Source of the DNA: Acidobacteriota bacterium
Lineage (GTDB): Bacteria; Acidobacteriota; Thermoanaerobaculia; Multivoradales; Multivoraceae
Length of the DNA stretch: 64,000 nucleotides
Assembly: GCA_011525365.1 (NCBI GenBank)
Contig: WTGQ01000002.1
Span: 795,367-859,366, forward strand
Reading direction: 5' to 3'
Part shown: in pieces, positions 8,483-17,035 of the stretch
How positions within the stretch are numbered: position 1 is the stretch's first letter
Layout: each line of letters begins with the position of its first letter
Translations under genes and position numbers: made by a program
Notes under the pieces: model-generated
Database searches by the model: none
What the model was told of the DNA's origin: nothing
The model's input: only the letters and a program-made list of their open reading frames with translations

Positions 8483-8743
8483 ATGATTGAAGTCAGTCGC
8501 TTCTACGGAATCGTCGTCGAGATGGAGTGTGAAGACACGCCTCCGGCCCACTTTCACGTCCGATACGGCGGTGCGATCGTGCTGATCGGCATCGAGAGGC
8601 TGACCGTGTTGAAGGGCCGCCTTCCCCCGCGCGCCCTCGGCTTGGTGATGGAGTGGGCCGAGCTGCACCGGGCCGAGCTGCGGCAGGCCTGGAAGCGCGC
8701 GCAGCGCTCGGAGGACCTGGGGAAGATCGCGCCGCTGGAGTGA
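8483..8743 (+). CDS. DUF4160 small protein
   Basis: This 86-residue protein matches the DUF4160 pattern: an early RFYGIVVEM, the signature PPAHFHVRYGG (about residues 21-31), and a later helical part LGLVMEWAELHRAELRQAW. DUF4160 proteins are small and commonly paired with a DUF2442 gene, and such pairs have been suggested to be toxin-antitoxin-like, but the function is not settled. No DUF2442 partner is visible here: the next gene downstream is an unrelated lipoprotein about 100 bases away. ATG 8483 is preceded by GAGGAG at a slightly long distance. It is probably its own transcript or the tail of the glycosyltransferase operon. Confidence 0.75.
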   Translation: MIEVSRFYGIVVEMECEDTPPAHFHVRYGGAIVLIGIERLTVLKGRLPPRALGLVMEWAELHRAELRQAWKRAQRSEDLGKIAPLE

Positions 8744-8845
8744 AAGCGAGACATCTTCCGCGGCCCGTCGTCGCGGGATTCGGGCGGCGACGCGATCAGG
8801 AGCGTCGCGGTCCTTGACACCGACCAGGAAAGAGAGGTTCTCCTG

Positions 8846-9790
8846 ATGCTTCGTTCCGTCATGAGGTTCGCGCTGGTTACCGGCGCCGCACTTGTCGTGT
8901 CGACGGGCTGCTACGGCCAGGAACTGGTCTACCGGCTCGACCCTGAAGTCGGGGTCCCCTATAGGGGCACTACGACGACGGAAACCAGGACGCAGTCCCA
9001 AGTGCAGGGTATGGACGTCGAGATAGCGATGACCATGCAGATGGACCAGGACGTGGTCTTCGAGGCGGGGGCCGACGATACGGTCGTCGGGCGATACACG
9101 ATCTCGTCGGTGTCCGCGGAGTTCGGAGGGATGCCCGGCCTGGACCAGGCCCCCTTTGACCCGAACGACCTGTATCAGGGCATGGTCGGCTTGACCTTCA
9201 CGACGGTGATGAACCGGAACGGCCGCATGGTCGACTTGGGCGGGCTCGAAGAGATGTTCGAGGCGATGCTCGATCAGACGGAAGCCTCGGCCCAGATGCG
9301 GGAGATGTTCAGCCAGGTTCTCGAGGCGAACCTCGGTGAGGAACAGATGAAGCAGATGACCGGGCAGTCCGGTCTCTCGATGCCCGATCATCCGGTCGCC
9401 GTCGACGACGTCTGGACGGATTCGGTGAGTGTGCTCGGCATCGAACTGGAAACCTCATACACGCTGGCGGAGCGAAACGACGGTGTGGCGTCCATCGAGG
9501 CATCGGGGAGCATCTCGGGCGCGGACGATGCCGGGTTCGAGTTTCCAGGGCTACCCAACATGCCTGGTCTGGGAATGCTCTACGAGAACCTGTCCGGCTC
9601 GATCGCCGGTTCGTTCGAACTCGAGGAGGCGACCGGACTCACTGTCGCCTACAGCATGAACATGACCATGGCTACCGACTTGGTGATGGAAGTGCCGGCC
9701 GTGGAGGGACAGCCGGCTGGCGCCACCTCGATGTCGATGTCAGTGTCGATGCAGACGACGGTCGAGGGCACGCTGGCCAGGGCGGAGTAA
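8846..9790 (+). CDS. predicted lipoprotein, DUF6263-like
   Basis: This 314-residue protein has a classical lipoprotein signal: MLRSVMRFALVTGAALVV followed by the lipobox STGC at about residues 19-22. The mature part begins with a beta-rich region in which an acylated N-terminus leads to VYRLDPEVGVPYRGTTTT, and contains many Met-rich alternating strands (DVEIAMTMQMDQDV, MNMTMATDLVM, TSMSMSVSMQTT). This fits the DUF6263-type proteins found in envelope gene sets, but I rely on overall pattern only and the assignment is tentative. The high Met content of alternating strands is unusual. A ribosome site (AGGAAAGAGAGG region) precedes ATG 8846. Function unknown; location probably the outer-membrane periplasmic face. 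Confidence 0.65.
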   Translation: MLRSVMRFALVTGAALVVSTGCYGQELVYRLDPEVGVPYRGTTTTETRTQSQVQGMDVEIAMTMQMDQDVVFEAGADDTVVGRYTISSVSAEFGGMPGLDQAPFDPNDLYQGMVGLTFTTVMNRNGRMVDLGGLEEMFEAMLDQTEASAQMREMFSQVLEANLGEEQMKQMTGQSGLSMPDHPVAVDDVWTDSVSVLGIELETSYTLAERNDGVASIEASGSISGADDAGFEFPGLPNMPGLGMLYENLSGSIAGSFELEEATGLTVAYSMNMTMATDLVMEVPAVEGQPAGATSMSMSVSMQTTVEGTLARAE

Positions 9791-9879
9791 CGTCGGCCGG
9801 CGGAGTCCGAGCCTGCGGGCAGGAGGCGCTTCAGTAGGGACGGCGTCCCGGTCACTGCCGGGTCACCGCGTGGCCTCGA

Positions 9880-10533
9880 TCAACCTGAGCAGTTCCCAGG
9901 CCGACTGCGAAACACTCCCCCCGGCCCGTCGTAGGAGGAAACCGTCCAGGCGGTCATGCGCGCGTGGCCCAGCGACTCGTTCGAGAACGTCTGTACGCCA
10001 TGCTCCCATCGGCCACGCCTCCGGACGCTTACGCCCTCGTGGTGGCCGGCATAGGACATCACTGTCCCCTCTTCGCCCATCCCGTGGCGCAGCCCGAGAT
10101 TGTGGCCAATCTCGTGCGCGACGGCCCTTGGAAGGTTTACGCGACGCTTACCGCTTGAAGTGGCGACGATCGAGTATCCGAAGTCCCGTCCGTGAAAGAG
10201 GAAGCCCCTGCCGGCAACGTGCGGGCTGTCTGACGCTGACACCCAGATGAGGACCAGATCAGCGCGCCGGCAGAGACGTTCGCGCTCAACGTCCTGGCGA
10301 ACCTCCCGCAGGGCTGGCGTGCGGCCGGACAGGATCGCGCCCAGGTCGCCACTCAGTACCTCCGGGATTGGAGGCAGCCGGACCAGTCCGGCGAACCGCA
10401 ATGCCAGCAAGCCGTTGGATTCGTAGATCTTCGATGCGTCGCTGATCAATCGAGCGGCGGAAACGTCTGACTCGAAGCCTTCGGGAGCAACGACCATGAC
10501 GTCGATGACCGGGATCTCCTGCGCCTCCGCCAT
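9880..10533 (-). CDS. metzincin-type zinc metalloprotease
   Basis: This protein of about 217 residues carries the full metzincin zinc site AHEIGHNLGLRHG (HExxHxxGxxH) around residue 139 and a Met-turn GTVMSYAGHHE about 13 residues later, as in reprolysin-like peptidases. The N-terminal half has EIPVIDVMVVAPEG and the LVLIWVSAS strand. ATG 10533 gives no signal peptide. The in-frame codons just upstream (back to about 10584) encode a hydrophobic stretch, TWLATSLLLHTAPWGG, that looks like a signal peptide but has only CTG codons as possible starts. The protein is therefore probably secreted, with the true start unresolved. It follows the MBL hydrolase gene on the same strand and may share its transcript. 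Confidence 0.78.
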   Translation of the reverse strand: MAEAQEIPVIDVMVVAPEGFESDVSAARLISDASKIYESNGLLALRFAGLVRLPPIPEVLSGDLGAILSGRTPALREVRQDVERERLCRRADLVLIWVSASDSPHVAGRGFLFHGRDFGYSIVATSSGKRRVNLPRAVAHEIGHNLGLRHGMGEEGTVMSYAGHHEGVSVRRRGRWEHGVQTFSNESLGHARMTAWTVSSYDGPGGVFRSRPGNCSG

Positions 10534-10588
10534 GCCTCCCCAGGGCGCAGTGTGCAGGAGCAGGCTGGTCGCCAGCCAGGTCAGGGCG

Positions 10589-11578
10589 CTACGCGCTGTA
10601 CAGAATCCGCTCGCCCGCGTCTTCCCGCTGCAGTTCTCCCAGGTCCTCCAGCCACCGCAAGTGCGCGATCGCTTCGCCGGTCGCGAACCAGCGCTGCATG
10701 ATCGGGAAGTCGTCCCACGACCTGGCGCGGATGTCCCAGGTCATTTCGCTGGCGGTCTGGTAGGCGTTGCGGCTGCCGTTCGCGCGCAGGATGTCGAGGA
10801 CCTCCTGGCCGCGGACCTGGTGGTGACGGCGTAGTTCCGCGCAGCGGCCCTTGAAGTCGTGGATCAGGCTGCGGTGGCCGGGCAGGCAGAGGTCGACATC
10901 GAGCGCCTCGACCTTGGCGACGCTTTCCAGGTAGAGCCCGAGAGGATCGTGGTCGTCGGCCCAGGCCTGGATGTTGGGCGTGATGTCGCCCAGGATGTGG
11001 TCGCCGGCGATGAAGAGGCGTCTTTCCCGGTCGTAGAGCGAGATGTGGCCGAACGTGTGGCCGGGCGTGTCGATGACCTCGAGGCGGTAGCCGGCGATCT
11101 CGATCACATCGCCTTCGTACAGGGGCGCGTACTCGATCATCCGGCCGCTGAAGCGCGCGCCCGGGTGGCGCTTGAAGGACTCGGCCAGCTCGTCGGGCGG
11201 GAAGCCGCTGCGCCTGAGGTAGACGCCCATCGGGCTGTTCTCGGACCAGCCGCCGTGAGCCCGGCCCATTGCCGCGGCGTCGATGGCGCCCATCGAAGCA
11301 GTCCGCCCTGGTCGCAGAAGTTCCGGGATCAGGCCGTGGTGATCGGCGTGGAGGTGAGTCGCCAGGAAGTCGGTCTTCTCGAGGTCGACTCCGATCTCGT
11401 CTAGCCCCGCTGTCAGCACTTCGCGGCACTCGGGCCGGTTCATGCCCGTGTCGATGACGAGGAAGCGGTCGTCCTCGGCGAGGACGTAACAGTTCACTTC
11501 CTTGAGCGGGTTCCGCGGCAGCGGCACGACGACCCGGTAGAGCGAGTCGAGGACCTTCTCGGCGACTGGTTCCGTCAT
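10589..11578 (-). CDS. MBL-fold metallo-hydrolase
   Basis: This 329-residue metallo-beta-lactamase-fold hydrolase has the metal motif THLHADHHG (HxHxDH, about residues 74-82), preceded by the strand FLVIDTGMNRPE. The second His is in DTPGHTFGHISLY, the bridging Asp in LFIAGDHILGD, and the last His in LCLPGHRSLI. A C-terminal helical domain of about 80 residues is similar to those of glyoxalase-II-like or LACTB2-like members. ATG 11578 is chosen rather than an upstream start because it begins MTEPVAEKVL just ahead of the fold. Divergent from the acyl-CoA synthetase (about 60 bases between starts), so a thioesterase or lactonase role linked to acyl-CoA use is possible but not shown. Confidence 0.82.
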   Translation of the reverse strand: MTEPVAEKVLDSLYRVVVPLPRNPLKEVNCYVLAEDDRFLVIDTGMNRPECREVLTAGLDEIGVDLEKTDFLATHLHADHHGLIPELLRPGRTASMGAIDAAAMGRAHGGWSENSPMGVYLRRSGFPPDELAESFKRHPGARFSGRMIEYAPLYEGDVIEIAGYRLEVIDTPGHTFGHISLYDRERRLFIAGDHILGDITPNIQAWADDHDPLGLYLESVAKVEALDVDLCLPGHRSLIHDFKGRCAELRRHHQVRGQEVLDILRANGSRNAYQTASEMTWDIRARSWDDFPIMQRWFATGEAIAHLRWLEDLGELQREDAGERILYSA

Positions 11579-11637
11579 GGGCGCGAAGGGTAGCAAGCGG
11601 CTACGATTCACGGTTCACGCGCCGAGAGGAGACCCCG

Positions 11638-13239
11638 ATGCCGCTGACCGAGAGCTACGTTCCCGTCGACACCAGTTCACCCGTTCTCGAGACGACGGTC
11701 GGCGGCATCCTCCGCGACGCCGCGGCCAAAGCCCCGGAGCAGGTAGCGCTGATCGAAGGTGTGCCGGGCGAGCGCCGATCCTGGACCTACGCTGAACTCC
11801 TGGCGGATGCGGAGCGCGTGGCGCGGGCCATTGCCGCCCGCTTCGAGAAGGGCGACCGGGTCGCCGTCTGGGCGCCGAACATCCCGGAGTGGGTGCTGCT
11901 CGAGTACGGCGCGGGCCTCGCCGGCGTGGTCCTGGTGACGGTCAACCCGGCCTACCAGCCGAAGGAACTCGAGTACGTGCTGCGCCAGTCCCGGTCGTCG
12001 GGCATCTTCTACCTGCGCTCGTTCCGCGGCAATCCGATGGAGGAGTCGCTGAAGCAGGTGGCCGACGGACTGCCGGAACTCAGGGAGATCATCCCGTTTG
12101 ACGAGTTCGAGGAGTTCGTGGCCTCGGCGCCGGACGACGTCGAGCTTCCCGAGGTGAGTCCGGACGACCCGGTCCAGATCCAGTACACGTCGGGCACCAC
12201 CGGTTTCCCCAAGGGCGCCTACCTCCACCACCGCGGGATCACGAACAACGCCCGTTTCGTCGCCGAGCGGCTGAGTGTCAGGCCCGGCGACGCCTACGTC
12301 AACCCGATGCCCCTGTTCCACACGGGCGGCTGCGTGCTGGGCGTCCTCGGTCCCTGCCAGCAGCAGGCGACCTTGGTCAACCTGGTCATGTTCGAGCCCG
12401 GGCTCATGCTGGCCCTGGTCGAAGAACTCCGGGCGACGCACCTGCTGGGCGTGCCGACGATGCTGATCGCGGTGATGGAGCATCCCGACTTCGCCAGCCG
12501 CGACCTGTCGTCCGTGCACACCGTTTGCTCCGGCGGCGCGACGGTGCCGGCCGACCTGGTGCGGCGGATCGAGAAGACGCTCGGCGTGCAGTTCTCGATC
12601 ATCTACGGCCAGACCGAGGCGTCGCCGGGCGTCACGTTGATGAAGCCGGACGACAGCGAAGAGGACAAGGCGAACACGCTCGGTCCGGTGCTGCCGCAGA
12701 CCGAGATGAAGGTGATCGACCCCTCGACCGGCGCCACGTTGCCGATCGGCGAACAGGGCGAACTCTGCTGCCGCGGCTATCTGGTCATGCTCGGCTACTT
12801 CGACATGCCGGACAAGACCGCCGAGACGATCGACGAGGACGGCTGGCTGCGCACCGGCGACCTGGTGACGATGGACGACCGCGGCTACACGACGATCACC
12901 GGCCGGCTGAAGGACATGATCATCCGCGGCGGCGAGAACATCTACCCGCGCGAGATCGAGGAGCTGCTGTTCGAGCATCCGCAGGTCGCGGACGTCGCGG
13001 TCGTCGGCCTGCCGGACGAGCGCTGGGGCGAGATCGTCGGCGCCTTCGTCCGCGACGCGGACCCGTCCAACCCGGCGAGCGACGGCGAGCTCCACACCTA
13101 CTGCCGCGAGAACCTGTCTCCGCAAAAGACGCCGAAGGCCTGGTACCGCGTGGACGAGTTCCCGCTCACGCCGTCCGGCAAGATCCAGAAGTTCGTGCTG
13201 GTGGAGGAGTGGAAAAAGGGGGCCCACAGCGCGGCCTGA
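11638..13239 (+). CDS. acyl-CoA synthetase (AMP-forming)
   Basis: This 533-residue enzyme of the ANL superfamily activates carboxylic acids to acyl-CoA through an acyl-adenylate. The P-loop YTSGTTGFPKGAYLHH is at about residues 183-198. The acyl/AMP motif IIYGQTEASPG lies near 321, GWLRTGDL near 402, the hinge GRLKDMIIRGGENIYPREIE near 422, and the catalytic-lysine motif TPSGKIQKF near 511. The length and the GENIYP hinge match the medium/long-chain fatty-acyl-CoA synthase group. It heads a run of genes for carboxylation and hydration of acyl-CoAs, so it probably loads a branched or isoprenoid acid. The start has good context and no competing upstream ATG. Confidence 0.88.
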   Translation: MPLTESYVPVDTSSPVLETTVGGILRDAAAKAPEQVALIEGVPGERRSWTYAELLADAERVARAIAARFEKGDRVAVWAPNIPEWVLLEYGAGLAGVVLVTVNPAYQPKELEYVLRQSRSSGIFYLRSFRGNPMEESLKQVADGLPELREIIPFDEFEEFVASAPDDVELPEVSPDDPVQIQYTSGTTGFPKGAYLHHRGITNNARFVAERLSVRPGDAYVNPMPLFHTGGCVLGVLGPCQQQATLVNLVMFEPGLMLALVEELRATHLLGVPTMLIAVMEHPDFASRDLSSVHTVCSGGATVPADLVRRIEKTLGVQFSIIYGQTEASPGVTLMKPDDSEEDKANTLGPVLPQTEMKVIDPSTGATLPIGEQGELCCRGYLVMLGYFDMPDKTAETIDEDGWLRTGDLVTMDDRGYTTITGRLKDMIIRGGENIYPREIEELLFEHPQVADVAVVGLPDERWGEIVGAFVRDADPSNPASDGELHTYCRENLSPQKTPKAWYRVDEFPLTPSGKIQKFVLVEEWKKGAHSAA

Positions 13240-13347
13240 ATCGGCGTTGGTGCGGCAGCTACACGAAGCGGATCCGATCTGACATGATCGCCGCTCTTTA
13301 CGCAGACTTCCCTTAAGCCGCTCCGTCGCTCGCGGGGCGGATAGCGA

Positions 13348-14979
13348 ATGCAGGCCCTCAAATCCAACGTCGACGTCCGGTCGGAGCAGTTCAAGAAGAA
13401 CCGCGCCGACATCCTGGAACAGATAGACCAGGTGAACGACCTGCTCGAGCAGGTGGCCGGCGGTGGCGGGCCGGAGGCGATGAACCGCCTGCGGAGCCGC
13501 GGCAGGCTGCCGGTGCGCGAGCGCGTGGCGAACGCCCTCGACCGGGACAGCCCGTTCCTCGAGATCTCGCCGCTCGCTGCCTGGAACTCGTACTACACGG
13601 TCGGCTCCGGGTTCGTGCTCGGGGTCGGCGTGATCTCGGGCACGGAGTGTGTGATTCTCGGCCACGACCCGTCGGTGCGGGCCGGCGCCTTCAACGAGTT
13701 CAACTCGAAGAAGCTGATGCGCGGCCTGGAGATCGCGCGGATCAACCGGTTGCCCTACGTCCAGTTCGTGGAGTCCGCGGGCGCCGACCTGCGCGGCAAC
13801 ACGGGCGACGATCCGGACGCGCAGACGAAGCGCACGCTCGGGCACTTCGCCGAGTCCGGCCGCCTCTTCTACGAGATCTCCGAACTGTCCAAGATGCGCA
13901 TTCCGACCGTGTCGATCGTCTTCGGCGCCTCGACCGCCGGCGGCGCCTACCAGCCGGGGATGAGCGACTACAACATCTTCGTCAAGAACCAGGCCATGGT
14001 TTCGCTCGGCGGTCCGCCCCTGGTCAAGATGGCGACCGGCGAAGACGCGGAACCGGAGAGCGTCGGCGGCGCCGACATGCACTGCCGCATCTCGGGGCTC
14101 GGCGACTATCTCGCTCAGGACGAGATGGACGGCATCCGCCTCTGCCGCGACGTGATCGCTCACCTGAACTGGCGCAAGGAAGGCCCGGGGCCGAGCCTGC
14201 CCGCCGACGACCCGGTGCTCGATCCGGAGGAGCTGCTCGGCCTCGTCTCGCGCGACCTGCGCTCCCCGCTGGACATCCGGGAGGTGATCGGCCGGATCGT
14301 CGACGGATCGCGCTTCGAGGAGTTCAAGCCGCTCTACGGGCCGACGATCGTCTGCGGCTGGTCGTCGATCCACGGCTACCCGGTAGGGATCCTGGGCAAC
14401 AACGGCGCGCTCTTCTCCGAGTCGGCGGAGAAAGCGACCCAGTTCATCCAGCTCTGCAACCAGATCGACGTACCGCTGCTGTTCCTGCACAACATCACCG
14501 GCTACATCGTCGGCACGGACTACGAGCAGGGCGGGATCACGAAGAACGGCTCGAAGATGATCAACGCCGTCGCCAACTCGACCGTGCCCCACCTGTCGGT
14601 GATCGTGGGCGCGTCGTACGGGGCCGGCAACTACGGCATGAGCGGCCGCGCCTACGGCACCCGCTTCACCTACATCTGGCCGACCGCGAAGATCGCGGTC
14701 ATGGGCCCGGAGCAGATGGCCGGCGTGATGACGATCGTGACCCGGGCGGCGGCGAAGCGGCGGGGCATCCCCTTCGACGAGGAGGCGGACCGGAAGCGAG
14801 CTGCCGGTGTCATCCACTGGGCCGAGAAGCGCTCCCTGGGTCTCTACGCGACCTCCCGGGTTTCCGACGACGGGATGATCGACCCGCGCGACACCCGCAC
14901 CGTGCTCGGTCTGTCGCTCTCCGCCTGCCATAGCCGGGCTGTCGAGGGGGCGAAGGGCTATGCGGTCTTCAGGATGTAG
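13348..14979 (+). CDS. acyl-CoA carboxylase, carboxyltransferase (beta) subunit
   Basis: This 543-residue carboxyltransferase has the two crotonase-like halves of MccB/AtuC/LiuB proteins: the N-half with VQFVESAGADLRG and FGASTAGGAYQPGMSDY, the C-half with LLFLHNITGYIVG, GASYGAGNYGMSGRAYG and MGPEQMAGV. It transfers carboxybiotin carbon to an acyl-CoA. The sequence FLHNITGYIVG followed by KMINAVANSTVPHLSVI looks closer to geranyl-CoA/AtuC-type subunits than to classical methylcrotonyl-CoA carboxylase, but I cannot fix the substrate. It sits 21 bases before the biotin carboxylase subunit and clearly forms one enzyme with it. Confidence 0.88.
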   Translation: MQALKSNVDVRSEQFKKNRADILEQIDQVNDLLEQVAGGGGPEAMNRLRSRGRLPVRERVANALDRDSPFLEISPLAAWNSYYTVGSGFVLGVGVISGTECVILGHDPSVRAGAFNEFNSKKLMRGLEIARINRLPYVQFVESAGADLRGNTGDDPDAQTKRTLGHFAESGRLFYEISELSKMRIPTVSIVFGASTAGGAYQPGMSDYNIFVKNQAMVSLGGPPLVKMATGEDAEPESVGGADMHCRISGLGDYLAQDEMDGIRLCRDVIAHLNWRKEGPGPSLPADDPVLDPEELLGLVSRDLRSPLDIREVIGRIVDGSRFEEFKPLYGPTIVCGWSSIHGYPVGILGNNGALFSESAEKATQFIQLCNQIDVPLLFLHNITGYIVGTDYEQGGITKNGSKMINAVANSTVPHLSVIVGASYGAGNYGMSGRAYGTRFTYIWPTAKIAVMGPEQMAGVMTIVTRAAAKRRGIPFDEEADRKRAAGVIHWAEKRSLGLYATSRVSDDGMIDPRDTRTVLGLSLSACHSRAVEGAKGYAVFRM

Positions 14980-15000
14980 CGGCGGTGTGATGAGGGCGCC

Positions 15001-17004
15001 ATGATCACGCGGCTCCTGGTCGCCAACAGGGCTGAGATCGCGCGGCGGATCTTCCGCTCGGCGCGTGAGATGGGCATCGCGACCGTTGCGGTCTATGCCG
15101 ACGGCGACGCCGATGCGCCCTTCGTGGCCGAGGCCGATGAAGCGATCGCGCTCGACGGGCGGTCGTCGGCGGAGAGCTACCTGGACATCGGCAAGGTGCT
15201 CGCCGCGGCCGCGCGCACCGGCGCCGACGCGATTCACCCCGGCTACGGCTTCCTGTCCGAGAACGCGGACTTCGCCCGGGCGGTTACCGAGGCCGGGCTG
15301 GTCTGGGTCGGCCCGTCGCCCGAAGCGATCGCCGCGATGGGCGACAAGCTCTCCGCGAAGGAGTTGATGCGAGAGGCGGGCGTGCCCACGCTTCAGGCCG
15401 TCGAGCTCGGTGACGACGCCGACCTGGCCGCGGCGGCGGCGGAAGTCGGCTTCCCGGCCCTGGTCAAGGCGGCGGCTGGCGGCGGCGGCCGTGGCATGCG
15501 GGTGGTGGAGTCGGAAGCCGAGCTGGCCGACGCCGTCGAGGGCGCGCGCCGCGAGGCGGAAGCCGCGTTCGGCGACGGCACCGTGTTCCTCGAGCGCTGG
15601 CTGGCCTCGTCGCGGCACGTCGAAATCCAGATCCTGGGCGACCTGCACGGCAACCTCGTCCACTGCTTCGAGCGGGAGTGCTCGATCCAGCGCCGCCACC
15701 AGAAGATCATCGAGGAGGCCCCGTCGCCGGTCGTGAGCGAGGACCTGCGGGCGCGCATGGGCGCCGCGGCGGTGGCCGCCGGACAGGCGATCGGGTACAG
15801 CTCGGCAGGCACGGTGGAATTCCTGGTCGAGCAACCGGCGGACGGCTCGGCGCCGACCGACTTTCGGTTCCTGGAGGTGAACACCCGCCTGCAGGTCGAA
15901 CATCCGGTCACCGAGGAGATCACCGGACTCGATCTGGTCCGCGAGCAGTTGCGGATCGCTCAGGGGGAGCCTCTCGGTTTCGGCCAGGACGACCTGGCGA
16001 TCGACGGCCACGCGATCGAAGCGCGGCTCTACGCCGAGGATCCGGCGAACGACTTCCTGCCCCAGACGGGACGGATCGAGCGCTGGCAGCCGGCCTCCGG
16101 CACGAACGCGCGCTTCGACTCGGGTGTCGAGAGCGGCAGCGATGTCGGCATCGAGTTCGATCCGATGCTGGCCAAGGTCATCGTCGGCGCGCCGAACCGG
16201 CGCGAAGCGGCGCTCCGGCTCGCCCGGGTGCTCGAGACGACGCGGGTTCAGGGCATCCGGACGAACCGTGACTTCCTCGTCGCGACACTGCGGTCGCCCG
16301 AGTTCCTGGCCGGCGACACGACGACCGACTTCATCGAGCGCGTGGCACCGGACCCCGTGCACTTGCCGTCCGCCGGCGAGGTGGTCACCGCGGGAATCTG
16401 CGCGGCGATGGCCGCCCAGCACGATCGCAGGCAGGCGGCACGGATCCATCCGACGATCACGAGCGGCTGGCGCAACACGGTCATGCCCTACGAGCGGACC
16501 GACTTCGAGACCGGCGCGGGTGATGCGCTGCGAATCGAGTACCGGATCCAGCGCGACGGCCGGTTCGATACCCGTGCCAACGTAGGCGACGGCGAGCCGA
16601 GCCAGCACTCGGTCGAACTCCTGCGGCGCACCGGGGACGGTGCCGAGGTCGTCATCGACGGACGTAGACTGCGGGCGACCGTCACTTCCCGTGGCGACCG
16701 CTGGCTCGTGCACGGACCCCAGGGCGACGTGGAACTGCGCGAACTGCCCCGCTTCCCCGTCGCCGGCCTGGAGGCCGTCGCCGGCGGTCTGACCGCGCCG
16801 ATGCCCGGCAAGGTGATCACGACGCACGCCGCGGTCGGGGATCGGGTCGAGTCGGGTCAGCTCCTCCTGGTTCTGGAAGCGATGAAGATGGAGCACCGCG
16901 TGACGGCGCCGGCGCCGGGCACGGTCTCGGAGTTCCGCGTCGCCGAGGGCGAGCAGGTCGGGAACGGCGAGCTGCTCGTCGTGATCGACGAAGACGCCGC
17001 CTAG
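15001..17004 (+). CDS. acyl-CoA carboxylase, biotin carboxylase/BCCP (alpha) subunit
   Basis: This 667-residue alpha subunit has, in order, the biotin carboxylase N-domain (LLVANRAEIARRIFRSA; HPGYGFLSENADFA), the ATP-grasp region with the glycine-rich loop KAAAGGGGRGMR near residue 155, the catalytic region QRRHQKIIEEAPSP and EVNTRLQVEHPVTEE, then a linking BT-type domain. It ends with a biotinyl domain in which EAMKMEH places the biotinylated lysine at about K629. It carboxylates biotin with ATP and bicarbonate and works with the upstream carboxyltransferase. It is followed 31 bases later by the enoyl-CoA hydratase. The length is normal for MccA/AtuF/AccA3-like proteins. Confidence 0.9.
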   Translation: MITRLLVANRAEIARRIFRSAREMGIATVAVYADGDADAPFVAEADEAIALDGRSSAESYLDIGKVLAAAARTGADAIHPGYGFLSENADFARAVTEAGLVWVGPSPEAIAAMGDKLSAKELMREAGVPTLQAVELGDDADLAAAAAEVGFPALVKAAAGGGGRGMRVVESEAELADAVEGARREAEAAFGDGTVFLERWLASSRHVEIQILGDLHGNLVHCFERECSIQRRHQKIIEEAPSPVVSEDLRARMGAAAVAAGQAIGYSSAGTVEFLVEQPADGSAPTDFRFLEVNTRLQVEHPVTEEITGLDLVREQLRIAQGEPLGFGQDDLAIDGHAIEARLYAEDPANDFLPQTGRIERWQPASGTNARFDSGVESGSDVGIEFDPMLAKVIVGAPNRREAALRLARVLETTRVQGIRTNRDFLVATLRSPEFLAGDTTTDFIERVAPDPVHLPSAGEVVTAGICAAMAAQHDRRQAARIHPTITSGWRNTVMPYERTDFETGAGDALRIEYRIQRDGRFDTRANVGDGEPSQHSVELLRRTGDGAEVVIDGRRLRATVTSRGDRWLVHGPQGDVELRELPRFPVAGLEAVAGGLTAPMPGKVITTHAAVGDRVESGQLLLVLEAMKMEHRVTAPAPGTVSEFRVAEGEQVGNGELLVVIDEDAA

Positions 17005-17035
17005 ATCGCGGGACGTTGACGCGAGGAGGATCCGC

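Noticed and set aside
8483-8743. DUF4160 as half of a toxin-antitoxin pair
   Set aside because: No partner gene is visible on either side, so a TA claim cannot be supported.
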